Shown: positions 56,401 through 64,000 of the stretch, piece by piece
Position numbering within the stretch: position 1 is the stretch's first letter
Layout: the number at the start of each line of letters is the position of its first letter
Assembly (NCBI RefSeq): GCF_001180325.1
Contig: NZ_CVSZ01000035.1
Span: 1 to 64,000 of the forward strand
Source of the DNA: Prochlorococcus marinus
GTDB taxonomy: Bacteria; Cyanobacteriota; Cyanobacteriia; PCC-6307; Cyanobiaceae
Reading direction: 5' to 3'
Length of the DNA: 64,000 nucleotides
Position numbers and translations under genes: made by a program
Notes under the pieces: model-generated
Databases searched by the model: none
Told to the model about the DNA's origin: nothing
Seen by the model: only the letters and a program-made list of their open reading frames with translations

Positions 56401-57076
56401 ACCCGAGTTTGGAGAATATCAAGGGAAGAGTCTTGAATCTTTGCAATCAGAAATTTCGATTATAAATGCAAAACTAGAAAGCTTAGAACCTGTCAATATG
56501 TTGGCTCTTGATGAACTAGAACAATTAATTGAGAGATTAAATGGTTTGCGAGAAAAATTAGAAATTCTATCTAATGAAAGATCTGAATTATTGCTGCGAA
56601 TAGAAACTGTATCTACGATGCGTCAAGAAGCTTTTATGCAAGCATTTATAGAAGTTGATAGACATTTTAGAGAAATTTTTGCAAATTTATCTGATGGAGA
56701 TGGATTTCTTCAACTTGAAAATCCTAATTCTCCTTTAGAAGGAGGATTAACTTTAGTGGCTCATCCCAAGGGGAAAAATGTCAGAAGATTAGCGTCTATG
56801 TCAGGTGGTGAAAAATCGTTAACTGCATTAAGTTTTTTATTTGCTTTGCAAAAGTATAAGCCTTCACCTTTTTATGCATTAGACGAGGTTGATAGTTTTT
56901 TAGATGGTATTAATGTTGAAAGGTTGTCAAAACTCATATCAAATCAGTCATCAAATGCTCAATTTATAGTCGTAAGTCATAGAAGGCCTATGATTAGTGC
57001 ATCTGAACGAACAATTGGGGTTGCGCAAGCAAGAGGTGCTAATACTCAAGTTCTTGGGTTACCAAATGCTGCATAA
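53486..57076 (+). CDS. smc: Chromosome segregation protein SMC
   Basis: 1196 aa from TTG 53486 (MRLVHINQVEFENFKSFGG). Walker A GPNGSGKSNILDGI near residue 32, two long coiled coils around a hinge (about 515-690, with glycine-rich turns such as YVAQLGEVSEKNRYALEIAAGNRLGQIVV), the signature SMSGGEKSLTALSF near 1115 and Walker B ALDEVDSFLDG. It is full length and intact. Condensin-like chromosome organiser. No scpA or scpB is adjacent. Confidence 0.95.
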   Translation: MRLVHINQVEFENFKSFGGNVKIPLEEGFTVVTGPNGSGKSNILDGILFCLGLANSRGMRAERLPDLINNSKVKEGKSSETSVSVKFNIQDWSPREDLPPLELEEEEIALNKGQKEWLVSRKLRLMPGGSYASTYTSDGKQCTLQQIQRILRDISVDPEGSNVVMQGDVTRIVSMNNKERRNLIDELAGVALFDTRIEQTNAKLNDVFERQERCEILENELQSSKNKLEKECEKAKRYKELKAKLLQIIELEKVLIFEKQVKHVESIEKKESEIEKNKILFIKQKESISKEISVLEDALKILVDELKEKGEDTLIKVNSDIGSINSSLRELDRISILNKEEGIKLQRQRDEIAISKRNIESEKIRQENFDDNFLNKLNLQIDDLTSKHKLSRKKLSDAAGESGEFSKQSIKLNAELESIKNQINPLEIKKRKIEEETIQNNIQKDEILAQIKSLDLEKQKLFQGNQRKKETSDIKNKNLASNSAEINSLKNEIDLLIKTKSRLNNEQLRLEKDLSRFESRKEALNESRGSYALRILLEAGLEGIHGYVAQLGEVSEKNRYALEIAAGNRLGQIVVDNDHIAAKAIEILKKKKAGRLTFLPLNRIKSQKKNYAISRFENNRENGFIDKAINLITFDEVYSDVFRYVFGDTMVFSDLSSARLSTQKNRLVTLSGELLEASGAITGGSKLNKDLAYRFGINNDIDDSSPIKERLIVIEEALKESNNDLILKNNRLSILNSNRSQIIEDCASFNKEIEVNQDSLNAVSQRIEDCKSRLNKLDTANNLLVKELGHLKNQLKPYHDKFDQLQTIQKANYEKNQKSSLIAFNDDFNNLDKKLELVIKERNTLLDKKNQFALNKERINNSLKITLLQEKNLQESIQQLAIAHSEWIEKRDQFKKELSDLDNQKNSLEKNLGLLRRKRDELNSSISNKRQEYNNYLLKLEYLERDMHSLKEEMRSEKIKLENYKKDLPNPLPEFGEYQGKSLESLQSEISIINAKLESLEPVNMLALDELEQLIERLNGLREKLEILSNERSELLLRIETVSTMRQEAFMQAFIEVDRHFREIFANLSDGDGFLQLENPNSPLEGGLTLVAHPKGKNVRRLASMSGGEKSLTALSFLFALQKYKPSPFYALDEVDSFLDGINVERLSKLISNQSSNAQFIVVSHRRPMISASERTIGVAQARGANTQVLGLPNAA

Positions 57077-57121
57077 ACACACTTTTTTAAATTTATACGT
57101 CAGAATGATAAAAAGAAATTT

Positions 57122-58177
57122 ATGAGCTTGTCTAACACATCTGCTAATAAGAATCTCCCTAACTCTGTTCCTAGTGAACGTTTATGGTTAAGGTCAGAAT
57201 TAATGGGAACACAAGTTATAACTACTGATACTGGAAGGAGGCTAGGCGTAGTTGGAGAAGTTGTTGTTGATATTGATAGAAGAGAGGTGATCGCTTTGGG
57301 ACTAAGAGATAATCCACTTACAAGATTTTTACCAGGTTTGCCAAAATGGATGCCTTTAGAAAGTATAAAGCAAGTTGGAGATGTCATATTAGTTGACTCC
57401 CTAGATTCTTTGAGTGAAAGTTTTTCTCCAGAAAGGTATGGGAAGGTAATTAATTGTCAAGTGATTACTGAATCTGGACAACTTCTGGGAAGAGTTCTTG
57501 GCTTTTCTTTTGATATTGAGACTGGGGATTTGATATCTCTTGTGATGGGTGCTGTGGGTGTTCCGCTTTTAGGCGAGGGAGTTTTAAGTACTTGGGAAAT
57601 ACCTGTTGAGGAAATTGTAAGTAGTGGTACCGATAGGATTATTGTTTATGAAGGTGCGGAAGAGAAATTGAAGCAACTAAGTAGTGGACTACTTGAGAAA
57701 CTTGGAGTCGGGGGTTCTTCATGGGATGAAAGGGAAGTAAATGGATACTCAGCAAATCTTGTACCTGTTGAGAATCAGTTACTTTCAGGTTCTGAATCAG
57801 AACAGCAAAACAATTTGGTCGAGGAATATGAAGAAGTTGTTGAACAAGATGATTATGAAGATGATTATGAAGATGATTATGAAGATGAATTTGAATATGT
57901 TGAAATAAAGGGTTCTGGAGAAGAAATAAATAATAGAAGAAAGCTATACATGGATAATGATGATTCTGATCAGATCCAGAATCAAAATAGTGTTAATCAA
58001 ATAGACGAAAAAAACAATATTGATATAAAGCAAAAAAAACAATCAACTACTAATTTAGCTTCGAAAAGACCAATTCAAAATGCAACTGAAACTTTAGATA
58101 TTGAACCACTAAACGAACAAAATTTAGTTCAAGATAAAAAAAAATTAGAAAAGTTTGAAATTGATGATCCCTGGTAA
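57122..58177 (+). CDS. PRC-barrel domain protein with acidic tail
   Basis: 351 aa with two PRC-barrel units in the first 190 residues: ELMGTQVITTDTGRRLGVVGEVVVDI...VIALGL and KVINCQVITESGQLLGRVLGFSF...GDLISLVMG. A third region is Asp/Glu/Tyr-rich (DDYEDDYEDDYEDEFEY near 245-262), coded by an in-frame repeat of about 12 bp. The rest is polar. PRC barrels occur in RimM and photosystem reaction-centre H subunits; here they probably mediate protein contacts. Role unknown. Confidence 0.75.
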   Translation: MSLSNTSANKNLPNSVPSERLWLRSELMGTQVITTDTGRRLGVVGEVVVDIDRREVIALGLRDNPLTRFLPGLPKWMPLESIKQVGDVILVDSLDSLSESFSPERYGKVINCQVITESGQLLGRVLGFSFDIETGDLISLVMGAVGVPLLGEGVLSTWEIPVEEIVSSGTDRIIVYEGAEEKLKQLSSGLLEKLGVGGSSWDEREVNGYSANLVPVENQLLSGSESEQQNNLVEEYEEVVEQDDYEDDYEDDYEDEFEYVEIKGSGEEINNRRKLYMDNDDSDQIQNQNSVNQIDEKNNIDIKQKKQSTTNLASKRPIQNATETLDIEPLNEQNLVQDKKKLEKFEIDDPW

Positions 58178-58180
58178 TTT

Positions 58181-59446
58181 TTAAAGTTTTTTTATTGAAT
58201 TAACAATTATAGAAGCAAGTTTTTTTGCAGCACCTTTTTCGCCTCTTTCTTTGTTTAGATTATCCTTAATACTTTTTAGTTGATCTCTGTTTTTAATAAG
58301 AAACAATACTTCTCTTGCAATTTTTATTGTCGAAATATTACCTATCCTTTCAGGGACAATCATTCTTTTAGCTTTAATATTTGGCCAAGCAAAAAACTTC
58401 TTTTTTTTAAAATAGAAATTTTTAATTATAAAAGTTAGGAATCTATTTATGAATGAAATTTTTCCAACTACTCCAAAAATACCATCCCAAGCGTTCATCA
58501 TATTTAAATGTTGAGTTGGCAGAACAACTAACATTGGAAGACTAATTGCTGCTAATTCTGCAGTATTTGCTCCTACAGTTGTAATTGCAAGATCACATTC
58601 TTTTAATATTTCATAGCAAGGATGTTTCTTGATTAGATATATCTTTGTTTTTTTTGATGTTTCAATTACATAATCAAAACTAGAGTCTTTAAAGTTTTTA
58701 ATTGTTTTGATTTTTGATGAGTAATATTTAGCAATTGGATTTTTATTGCTTTGAAAAAATAAATATTCACTTTTATCAGTAGTTGGTGCAATGGGAATTA
58801 TAAAATTTATATTTTGATTTTCTTTAGCGATATGATCTGCAACTTCTAAGAAGAAAGGAATTCCAATAGAAAGTTTTGCTTTCTTAGAACCAGGCAATAA
58901 TGCAATGTAGTGTTTTTCATTATTTCTTAGTGATATTTCACTATTAAGTTTGATATCTGCCATCAAATCGCCAATTACTTTACATTTATATTTGTATTTT
59001 TGAGGTATTAACTCTTTTACTTTTACATTCATAGCAGCAATTTCATTAGTCCATTTAGGCCATCGTGAAACCCATTCAGCATATGTGATATTTAAATAAC
59101 CTAATCTTTTAGCTAATAAAATGCTCCAAAATTGATCCCCACCAAGGAAAATAACTATCCCTTTTTTTGGCCAATCAGCAAAAGAATGTGGCTTTATTAA
59201 TAATTTCCAAAAACTTTTGGATTTTGTAATTAATTCGAATTTATTCCATGAATTCGCAACTAAAAATTCTTTACCAGTGGCATTTGGGCAAGGAACAAGA
59301 ACTAACCTAAGAGTGAAATCTTGTTTATCTTCATCACATAGTGATTTATTTATTTTGTTTAGCTCATCCACTACAGGATTTACCCATGTAGTTAATTCAC
59401 CAGGACCATTGGAAATTATAACTACTGCAACTGATTCTTTTTTCAT
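58181..59446 (-). CDS. LpxB-related glycosyltransferase-like protein
   Basis: Start at ATG 59446 (MKKESVAVVIISNGPGELTTWVNPVVDEL; 421 aa). Longer frames up to 59566 read into the tRNA-Leu and are not real. It resembles lipid-A-disaccharide synthase-related proteins of cyanobacteria: SNGPGELTTWVNP, FLGGDQFWSILLAKRLGY, LLPGSKKAKL and TTVGANTAELAA near the C-terminus. Lipid A in Prochlorococcus is simplified, so the acceptor is unknown. It lies directly downstream of tRNA-Leu on the same strand. Confidence 0.8.
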   Translation of the reverse strand: MKKESVAVVIISNGPGELTTWVNPVVDELNKINKSLCDEDKQDFTLRLVLVPCPNATGKEFLVANSWNKFELITKSKSFWKLLIKPHSFADWPKKGIVIFLGGDQFWSILLAKRLGYLNITYAEWVSRWPKWTNEIAAMNVKVKELIPQKYKYKCKVIGDLMADIKLNSEISLRNNEKHYIALLPGSKKAKLSIGIPFFLEVADHIAKENQNINFIIPIAPTTDKSEYLFFQSNKNPIAKYYSSKIKTIKNFKDSSFDYVIETSKKTKIYLIKKHPCYEILKECDLAITTVGANTAELAAISLPMLVVLPTQHLNMMNAWDGIFGVVGKISFINRFLTFIIKNFYFKKKKFFAWPNIKAKRMIVPERIGNISTIKIAREVLFLIKNRDQLKSIKDNLNKERGEKGAAKKLASIIVNSIKKL

Positions 59447-59471
59447 TGCAGTTAAACCAGAATACATTAAA

Positions 59472-59553
59472 TGCGGACGGCGAGACTTGAACTCGCAAGG
59501 CCGAAGCCACACGCTCCTTAGACGTGCGCGTCTACCAATTCCGCCACGTCCGC
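59472..59553 (-). tRNA. trnL: tRNA-Leu (anticodon read as AAG)
   Basis: 82-nt minus-strand cloverleaf: acceptor GCGGACG pairs with CGTCCGC, D-arm TGGTAGACGC, T-arm GAGTTCAAGTCTC and a long variable arm, as expected for leucine. The anticodon stem CACGT/GCGTG encloses CTAAGGA, giving anticodon AAG, which would read CUU/CUC. No CCA is encoded. Identity as Leu is firm; the anticodon reading should be checked with tRNAscan-type analysis. Confidence 0.92.
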
Positions 59554-59813
59554 AAAGGGTTTTCAACAGCCGGGGGATGCTTAAACCTTAAAAATATCAT
59601 ACATTATTGGCTGAATTAAGAATGTAGTTCGAAAAGAGTTTTTTTGAATATGATGAATAATTTTTCTATTGCATAAAACAAATATTTATACATATATAAC
59701 GTTTTAGGTTGTATTGTAAAAAATGTCCTCTGATCACTAAAAAATTTTGTTGAATTTTTTGACAAATAATTTTTTATTTTAAGTCATTTCATTTCTTCAA
59801 TTTAATTTTCATA
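59554..59813. promoter_or_regulatory. AT-rich divergent region upstream of accC and tRNA-Leu
   Basis: 260 bp without a gene. It holds the divergent promoters of the tRNA-Leu and accC. I see TATA-like stretches (for example ATATATAACG around 59693-59702) but no -35/-10 pair that I would assign with confidence. Confidence 0.45.
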
Positions 59814-61163
59814 ATGGTTGAAAAAGTTTTAATTGCTAATCGTGGAGAAATAGCTTTACGAATTGTCAGAAGTTGTAGAGAACTAGGTATTGCAACAGTT
59901 GCAGTTTTTAGCACTGTAGATAAAAAAGCATTGCATGTTCAGCTTGCTGATGAGGCAGTTTGCGTTGGAGATTCATTAAGTAATAAGAGTTATTTAAATA
60001 TTCCAAATATTCTTGCTGCTGCTACATCGAGAGGAGTTGATGCTATTCATCCTGGTTATGGATTTCTTGCGGAAAATGATAAATTTGCTGAGATGTGTAA
60101 TGATCACGGCATAGTTTTTATTGGCCCATCTCCTAAAGCTATTAGATCTATGGGAGATAAATCTACAGCTAAAGAAACTATGGAAGCAGTTGGAGTTCCA
60201 ACAGTACCTGGTAGTAAAGGCTTGTTATCAAATGTTGATGAGGCTTATAAATTGGCAGATGATATTGGCTATCCGGTAATTATTAAAGCCACTGCTGGAG
60301 GAGGTGGAAGAGGTATGCGGTTGGTTGAAAACTCTGATAATCTTGAAAAAATGTTTAAAGCAGCTCAAGGCGAAGCAGAAGCAGCTTTTGGTAATGATGG
60401 TTTATATATGGAGAAATTTATAAAGAAGCCAAGACATGTAGAAATTCAAATTTTGGCCGACAGGTCAGGTAATGTTGTTCATTTAGGAGAGCGAGATTGT
60501 TCAGTTCAAAGAAGACATCAAAAGTTACTAGAGGAGTCTCCTAGTCCTGCAATTAATACTGAGCTAAGAAAAAAAATGGGGAACGCAGCTATTGCTGCTG
60601 CAAAAAGTATCGGCTACGAGGGGGCGGGAACAGTTGAATTTTTAGTTGATGATGATGATAATTTTTATTTTATGGAGATGAATACTAGGATTCAAGTTGA
60701 ACATCCTGTTACTGAAATGGTTACAGGAGTTGATTTAATAGCTGAGCAAATTAAAATCGCAAGTGGAGCAAACTTGGAATTTAATCAGGATGATATCCAT
60801 TTAAACGGTCATGCCATTGAATGTAGAATCAATGCTGAAGATCCTTCTCACAATTTCCGACCATCACCCGGAAAAATAACTGGGTGGCTTCCTCCTGGTG
60901 GCCCTGGTGTAAGGGTGGACAGTCATGTCTATACAGGCTATGAAATCCCTCCTTTCTATGACTCTTTAATTGGTAAATTAATAGTCTGGGGAAAAGATCG
61001 TAATACTGCAATTAAACGTATGAATAGGGCTTTAAATGAATGTGCAGTAACTGGTATTCCTACAACAATTAACTTTCATCTAACCTTACTGAATAAATCT
61101 AAATTTAAGCAGGGTAAGATATATACTAAATATGTAGAAGAAGAATTATTGCCAAATTACTGA
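59814..61163 (+). CDS. accC: Acetyl-CoA carboxylase, biotin carboxylase subunit
   Basis: 449 aa ATP-grasp enzyme that carboxylates the biotin on AccB. Motifs: [43 protein letters not shown] (ATP loop), [40 protein letters not shown] and [13 protein letters not shown]. Full length. It stands alone, about 43 kb from accB. Confidence 0.97.
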   Translation: MVEKVLIANRGEIALRIVRSCRELGIATVAVFSTVDKKALHVQLADEAVCVGDSLSNKSYLNIPNILAAATSRGVDAIHPGYGFLAENDKFAEMCNDHGIVFIGPSPKAIRSMGDKSTAKETMEAVGVPTVPGSKGLLSNVDEAYKLADDIGYPVIIKATAGGGGRGMRLVENSDNLEKMFKAAQGEAEAAFGNDGLYMEKFIKKPRHVEIQILADRSGNVVHLGERDCSVQRRHQKLLEESPSPAINTELRKKMGNAAIAAAKSIGYEGAGTVEFLVDDDDNFYFMEMNTRIQVEHPVTEMVTGVDLIAEQIKIASGANLEFNQDDIHLNGHAIECRINAEDPSHNFRPSPGKITGWLPPGGPGVRVDSHVYTGYEIPPFYDSLIGKLIVWGKDRNTAIKRMNRALNECAVTGIPTTINFHLTLLNKSKFKQGKIYTKYVEEELLPNY

Positions 61164-61181
61164 GAAATAATTTAAAGATTT

Positions 61182-61496
61182 CTATGAAATATGTTTATGC
61201 AATGCAAGTTTTATAAGCCCTTGCTGACCAACTAATATTTCTCTTAAAAAGCTTATAAATCCGATCCAAATTACGGGTCCAACATCAACGCCTCCAATAG
61301 GAGGAATTAGTTTTCTTGTTAAATTAAGAATAGAGCTTGATGGTATTGAAACTAATAACCATAAACCCTTACTTAAATCAATTTTTGGGTACCAAGTAAG
61401 TATTAATCTTATTAGAAAAACTATAGTTAGATATGAAAGAGAAACTCCTAAACTAATATCTAAAATTTGAAGAGAGTTTAAAAGCAAGGAAATCAC
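61182..61496 (-). CDS. YggT-family membrane protein (Ycf19-like)
   Basis: 104 aa with four hydrophobic stretches (SLSYLTIVFLIRLILTWYP, LWLLVSIPSSSILN, VIWIGFISFLREIL) and the family pattern LTRKLIPPIGGVDVGPVI. Chloroplast Ycf19 and bacterial YggT proteins belong here. Precise function unknown; linked to cell-division and membrane functions elsewhere. It is convergent with accC (18-bp gap). Confidence 0.87.
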   Translation of the reverse strand: MISLLLNSLQILDISLGVSLSYLTIVFLIRLILTWYPKIDLSKGLWLLVSIPSSSILNLTRKLIPPIGGVDVGPVIWIGFISFLREILVGQQGLIKLALHKHIS

Positions 61497-61577
61497 AATT
61501 ATTTAATTCATCTTAATAAATAACCCATTGAAACGTATTTAATTCGTATTATAAATTGAGAATTTAATATTTAAAAA

Positions 61578-61763
61578 GTGTTTCAAATCTCAAATTTATT
61601 ACTAGCCGCAGATTTTTCTGCTGAAGTTGCAAATAATTCCGCAGTGGGAATGATAGGTAGCTTTATTGCTGCTGCCTTACTTATCGTTATTCCAGCCACT
61701 GCATTTTTGATTTTTGTCAGCCAGAAAGATTCCCTCGATCGTACTTCTACTGGAAGACGCTAG
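61578..61763 (+). CDS. psbX: Photosystem II reaction-centre protein PsbX
   Basis: 61 aa from GTG 61578 ([17 protein letters not shown]). One transmembrane helix [26 protein letters not shown] followed by the stroma-side [12 protein letters not shown]. This is PsbX of picocyanobacteria, a small subunit near the Qb/cytochrome b559 side of photosystem II. The GTG start is supported by the absence of a nearby ATG in frame. Confidence 0.9.
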   Translation: MFQISNLLLAADFSAEVANNSAVGMIGSFIAAALLIVIPATAFLIFVSQKDSLDRTSTGRR

Positions 61764-61844
61764 TTTTTGTAGAAGTTTTAAGTACACTATATATATAGGG
61801 GATATAATTAACCCTTTTAAAAAATAAATTTTTGGAGAAAGAAT

Positions 61845-62774
61845 GTGGTCAATGCTAGTCTCAATTGGGCCAGTATTGTTGGTATAGTTCTCGCGGTATG
61901 TGGAGGAGGCCTTTATTTTTTGAGGTCTTTTAAGCCTGCCTTGGCGCGGGATTATGATGTTTTCTTCGCAGCAATTGGACTTTTGTGCGGAGGAATATTA
62001 TTTTTTCAAGGCTGGAGGTTAGATCCTATCCTTCAGTTTGGTCAGTTTTTATTAGCAGGAACTACAGTTTTTTTTGCATATGAAAGTGTGCGATTGAGGG
62101 GAGTTGCTACTGATCAAGCTAGAAAGTCATCTTATTTTGATGACGATCCTATTTCCGATGTTCCAAGAAATTCTAGAGGTCGATTTAACGACGATTATGA
62201 TAGGTTTGAAGAATCTGAAAGATCATCTAGAAGATTTAAACCTCAAGAAGATGAATTTGAAGAAGACTATATGGAGGGGAGATCTCGTAGGAGAAATGTT
62301 TCAAGAGCGATACCCTCGGCTGCAGCAAGTAGAAGTAGGCCAACTACAAGGGAAATAAGTCAGTTTGAAAATAGCGAACCTGTAAGAAGGAGAAGACAGA
62401 CTGTTGAAGATAGAAATAGTAAACAATCAGAAACAAATAACTTTGGTGAGAGAAGAAATTTATCTCGTGATGAAGTGAAAACAGGTTCTAGACCCAGAAT
62501 AAATCGTAGAGTTTCTAGACAAGATAATATCTCTGCTCCTAGTGATTCTTCTCCATTAAGAAAGAAACCTACTAGATCCTCTATTAGGCAGCAAACTTCA
62601 ACAACTCAAGTAGAAGATGCTTCATTTAAAGATGCTAATCAAGCAAAAAAACCAAGTGAGACTCGTAGAGTGAGCTCTTCAGCTAGATCAAGTTCAAAAA
62701 ATCAAAATAGCAGATATAATGTTGGAACAAATAGGAAGAAACCAAGAGATAACAGTTCTAGATTTGATGATTAA
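61845..62774 (+). CDS. ycf66: Ycf66 family protein
   Basis: 309 aa from GTG 61845 (a GGAGA motif lies 8 bases before it). The first 85 residues form the Ycf66 membrane domain with three helices: WASIVGIVLAVCGGGLYFL, FFAAIGLLCGGILFFQGW, FGQFLLAGTTVFFAYESVRLRG. The remaining ~220 residues are a long, arginine/serine-rich, low-complexity tail. The domain is clear; the tail has no known function. It follows psbX and faces hli convergently, with no gap. Confidence 0.86.
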   Translation: MVNASLNWASIVGIVLAVCGGGLYFLRSFKPALARDYDVFFAAIGLLCGGILFFQGWRLDPILQFGQFLLAGTTVFFAYESVRLRGVATDQARKSSYFDDDPISDVPRNSRGRFNDDYDRFEESERSSRRFKPQEDEFEEDYMEGRSRRRNVSRAIPSAAASRSRPTTREISQFENSEPVRRRRQTVEDRNSKQSETNNFGERRNLSRDEVKTGSRPRINRRVSRQDNISAPSDSSPLRKKPTRSSIRQQTSTTQVEDASFKDANQAKKPSETRRVSSSARSSSKNQNSRYNVGTNRKKPRDNSSRFDD

Positions 62775-63050
62775 TTATAAGATTCCTGCCCATTTTAAAA
62801 ACGATTGTTTACTAAATAATTCAATCAAAACTATTGCAATGAAGCCAATCATTGCAAATCTTCCATTAGTTATTTCAGAATAACTACTCCATCCAAATTT
62901 ATATTCATCTTTAATTTCTATAGATTTTTCATCTAATTTATTGTCTTCAATTTGTTCATTGCTGTAATTTGGATCTTTCTGCTGTTCTATAAAACTCTCA
63001 TTCTCTAAATTAGTAAATTCTGAGTTAGTTTGTTCTTCTTTAGAATTCAT
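62775..63050 (-). CDS. hli: High-light-inducible protein (HLIP), long N-terminal form
   Basis: 91-aa HLIP. The single chlorophyll-binding helix has the family motif EITNGRFAMIGFIAIVLIELF. Residues 1-50 are acidic and polar (EEQTNSEFTNLENESF...), longer than in the ~50-60-residue HLIPs. Such proteins bind chlorophyll and help photoprotection and photosystem II assembly. Upstream on the same strand is an ABC transporter gene, 8 bp away. Confidence 0.9.
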   Translation of the reverse strand: MNSKEEQTNSEFTNLENESFIEQQKDPNYSNEQIEDNKLDEKSIEIKDEYKFGWSSYSEITNGRFAMIGFIAIVLIELFSKQSFLKWAGIL

Positions 63051-63058
63051 TTTTTTTA

Positions 63059-64000
63059 TTAATCCTTAAAATTATACTTATCAGAAGTCAATAATTTCCA
63101 GTCTCCTTGTCCATTTAATTCTAAAATATTTTCGTGAAAATCTTTTAAGCTAGGTCTATGTCCAACACTTATTAGAGAAAGTTCTCGTTCTTTTAGTAAA
63201 GTATATAGTTTTTTTTCAGTGTTAATATCTAAAGCACTTGTTGCTTCATCAAGTACTGCAAATCTTGGAGAATTTAGTAAGAGTCTTGCAAAAGCCAATC
63301 TTTGTTGCTCGCCTAGGGAAAGAATTCGTGGCCAATCTTGTTTGATATCAAGATTAGGATATCGATCCACTAAGGTTTTTAAATTTACTTCATGTAGTAC
63401 AGAAGTAAGATGTTCATCACTAAATTTCTTAACTTCGGTGGGATAACATAATTGTTCTCTTAAAGAACCAAGTAACATATATGGTTTTTGAGGTATGAAT
63501 AATAATTCCCCAATTTTTGGTTTTTTAATTACTCCCTGATCGGGTTCCCATAAACCACTAATCATTCTTAGTAAAGATGTTTTCCCGCACCCAGATGGTC
63601 CTACAACCAAAAGTGATTGATTATTGTCGATGCTTAAATTTAAATTTTTAATGATTGTTTTATTTGATCCTGGTGGGCAAAGGTCAGCATTATTGATAAG
63701 AATTGAGGGGTAATCTGAAATAACGTTTTGATTAATTGTTGGGTTAGTTTGACTAATGGATTCAACTTTTGATTGGAATCCTTCTAATCTGCCAATGCCA
63801 GCAGTAAATTTTGCAAGTTCTTCTATTTGATTAACAATGAAAAATAACGAACCTTCAACCATTCCAAATGCAAAGCTTGCCTGAATAAAGCGTCCATAAT
63901 CAATATCACCTTTAAAGTATGGGATTGCCATTATTAAATATGGAAAGAAATTTCCAGCATAATTAATAGATCTTCTCATGACGTCTATTATTACTCTCCA
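63059..64000 (-). CDS. ABC transporter, SbmA/BacA-like permease-ATPase (5' end cut by window edge)
   Basis: The frame is open to the window's right edge (WRVIIDVMRRSINYAGNFF...), so the ATG at 63979 is internal. The permease half is cut; the remaining part starts in the last membrane helices (FPYLIMAIPYF...). The ATPase domain is complete: Walker A GPSGCGKTSLL, ABC signature LSLGEQQRLAFARLLL, Walker B FAVLDEATSALD and the switch histidine in SVGHRPSL. This matches the ABC_membrane_2 (PMP70/YddA) group. Substrate unknown. Confidence 0.85.
   Translation of the reverse strand, partial: WRVIIDVMRRSINYAGNFFPYLIMAIPYFKGDIDYGRFIQASFAFGMVEGSLFFIVNQIEELAKFTAGIGRLEGFQSKVESISQTNPTINQNVISDYPSILINNADLCPPGSNKTIIKNLNLSIDNNQSLLVVGPSGCGKTSLLRMISGLWEPDQGVIKKPKIGELLFIPQKPYMLLGSLREQLCYPTEVKKFSDEHLTSVLHEVNLKTLVDRYPNLDIKQDWPRILSLGEQQRLAFARLLLNSPRFAVLDEATSALDINTEKKLYTLLKERELSLISVGHRPSLKDFHENILELNGQGDWKLLTSDKYNFKD

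Noticed and set aside
59447-59566. N-terminal extension of the LpxB-like protein (to 59566)
   Set aside because: The extension translates the tRNA-Leu in antisense-free register but is RNA gene sequence; the protein family pattern starts at MKKESVAVVI.

Overview
The window is a compact, very AT-rich cyanobacterial chromosome segment that I read as a high-light-adapted Prochlorococcus. The reasons are psbX, ycf66, an hli gene, two flavodiiron proteins, a TLP40/CYP38-like lumenal cyclophilin, gap2, and a circularly permuted two-piece tmRNA whose tag reads ANKIVSFSRQTAPVAA. All assignments come from reading the sequence and from memory of families; nothing was searched.

Layout. 1-25.3 kb: ordinary housekeeping genes in short operons: nusB (cut at the left edge), ftsY, a SpoIIE-type phosphatase, argH, an RNA-binding protein with a glycine tail, dusA, msrB, grpE-dnaJ-tusA-like-rsgA, ybaB-murB-murC, gap2, thiL-cyclophilin, efp-accB, pdxA-epimerase, HNH nuclease, cbiD, guaA. 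25.3-28.5 kb: accessory stretch after guaA with a methyltransferase, a RecB/Cas4-like nuclease, a membrane-anchored hypothetical and a 47-aa ORF, leading into mrdA. 30.3-36.4 kb: FMN reductase, flv1 and flv3, with a 2-kb accessory spot between the two flv genes. 36.5-46.3 kb: alaS, speA, ndk, thiO, gatB, coaE, argJ. 46.3-48.1 kb: an inserted YadA-like surface protein gene. 48.1-50.7 kb: parA, an aldo/keto reductase and ssrA. 50.7-64 kb: an rRNA methyltransferase-like gene, small membrane proteins, smc, a PRC-barrel protein, an LpxB-like protein, tRNA-Leu, accC, psbX, ycf66, hli and an ABC transporter cut at the right edge.

How the parts fit. The efp-accB pair and accC supply elongation factor P and two acetyl-CoA carboxylase subunits. 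grpE-dnaJ supplies the DnaK co-chaperones. murB-murC and mrdA build the wall. Flv1 and Flv3 with the flavin reductase form an electron-sink group. psbX, ycf66 and hli cluster at the right edge.

Most unusual observation. Three intergenic spots (after guaA, between flv1 and flv3, between argJ and parA) each hold repeats with one common plan: pairs of 8-10 bp direct repeats starting exactly 11 bp apart, beside a short inverted repeat. The repeats bracket single-gene cassettes. The three spots use different sequences: (G/T)CTCACCC, TTTTCAAC and TGTGATTA. At argJ the cassette is also flanked by a 26-bp near-perfect duplication of the argJ 3' end. This looks like attachment sites, or remnants of them, of small integrase-less elements. 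That function is inference. Other points: an apparent frameshift at the mrdA start, several small genes with good signals, and a tRNA-Leu with an AAG anticodon.
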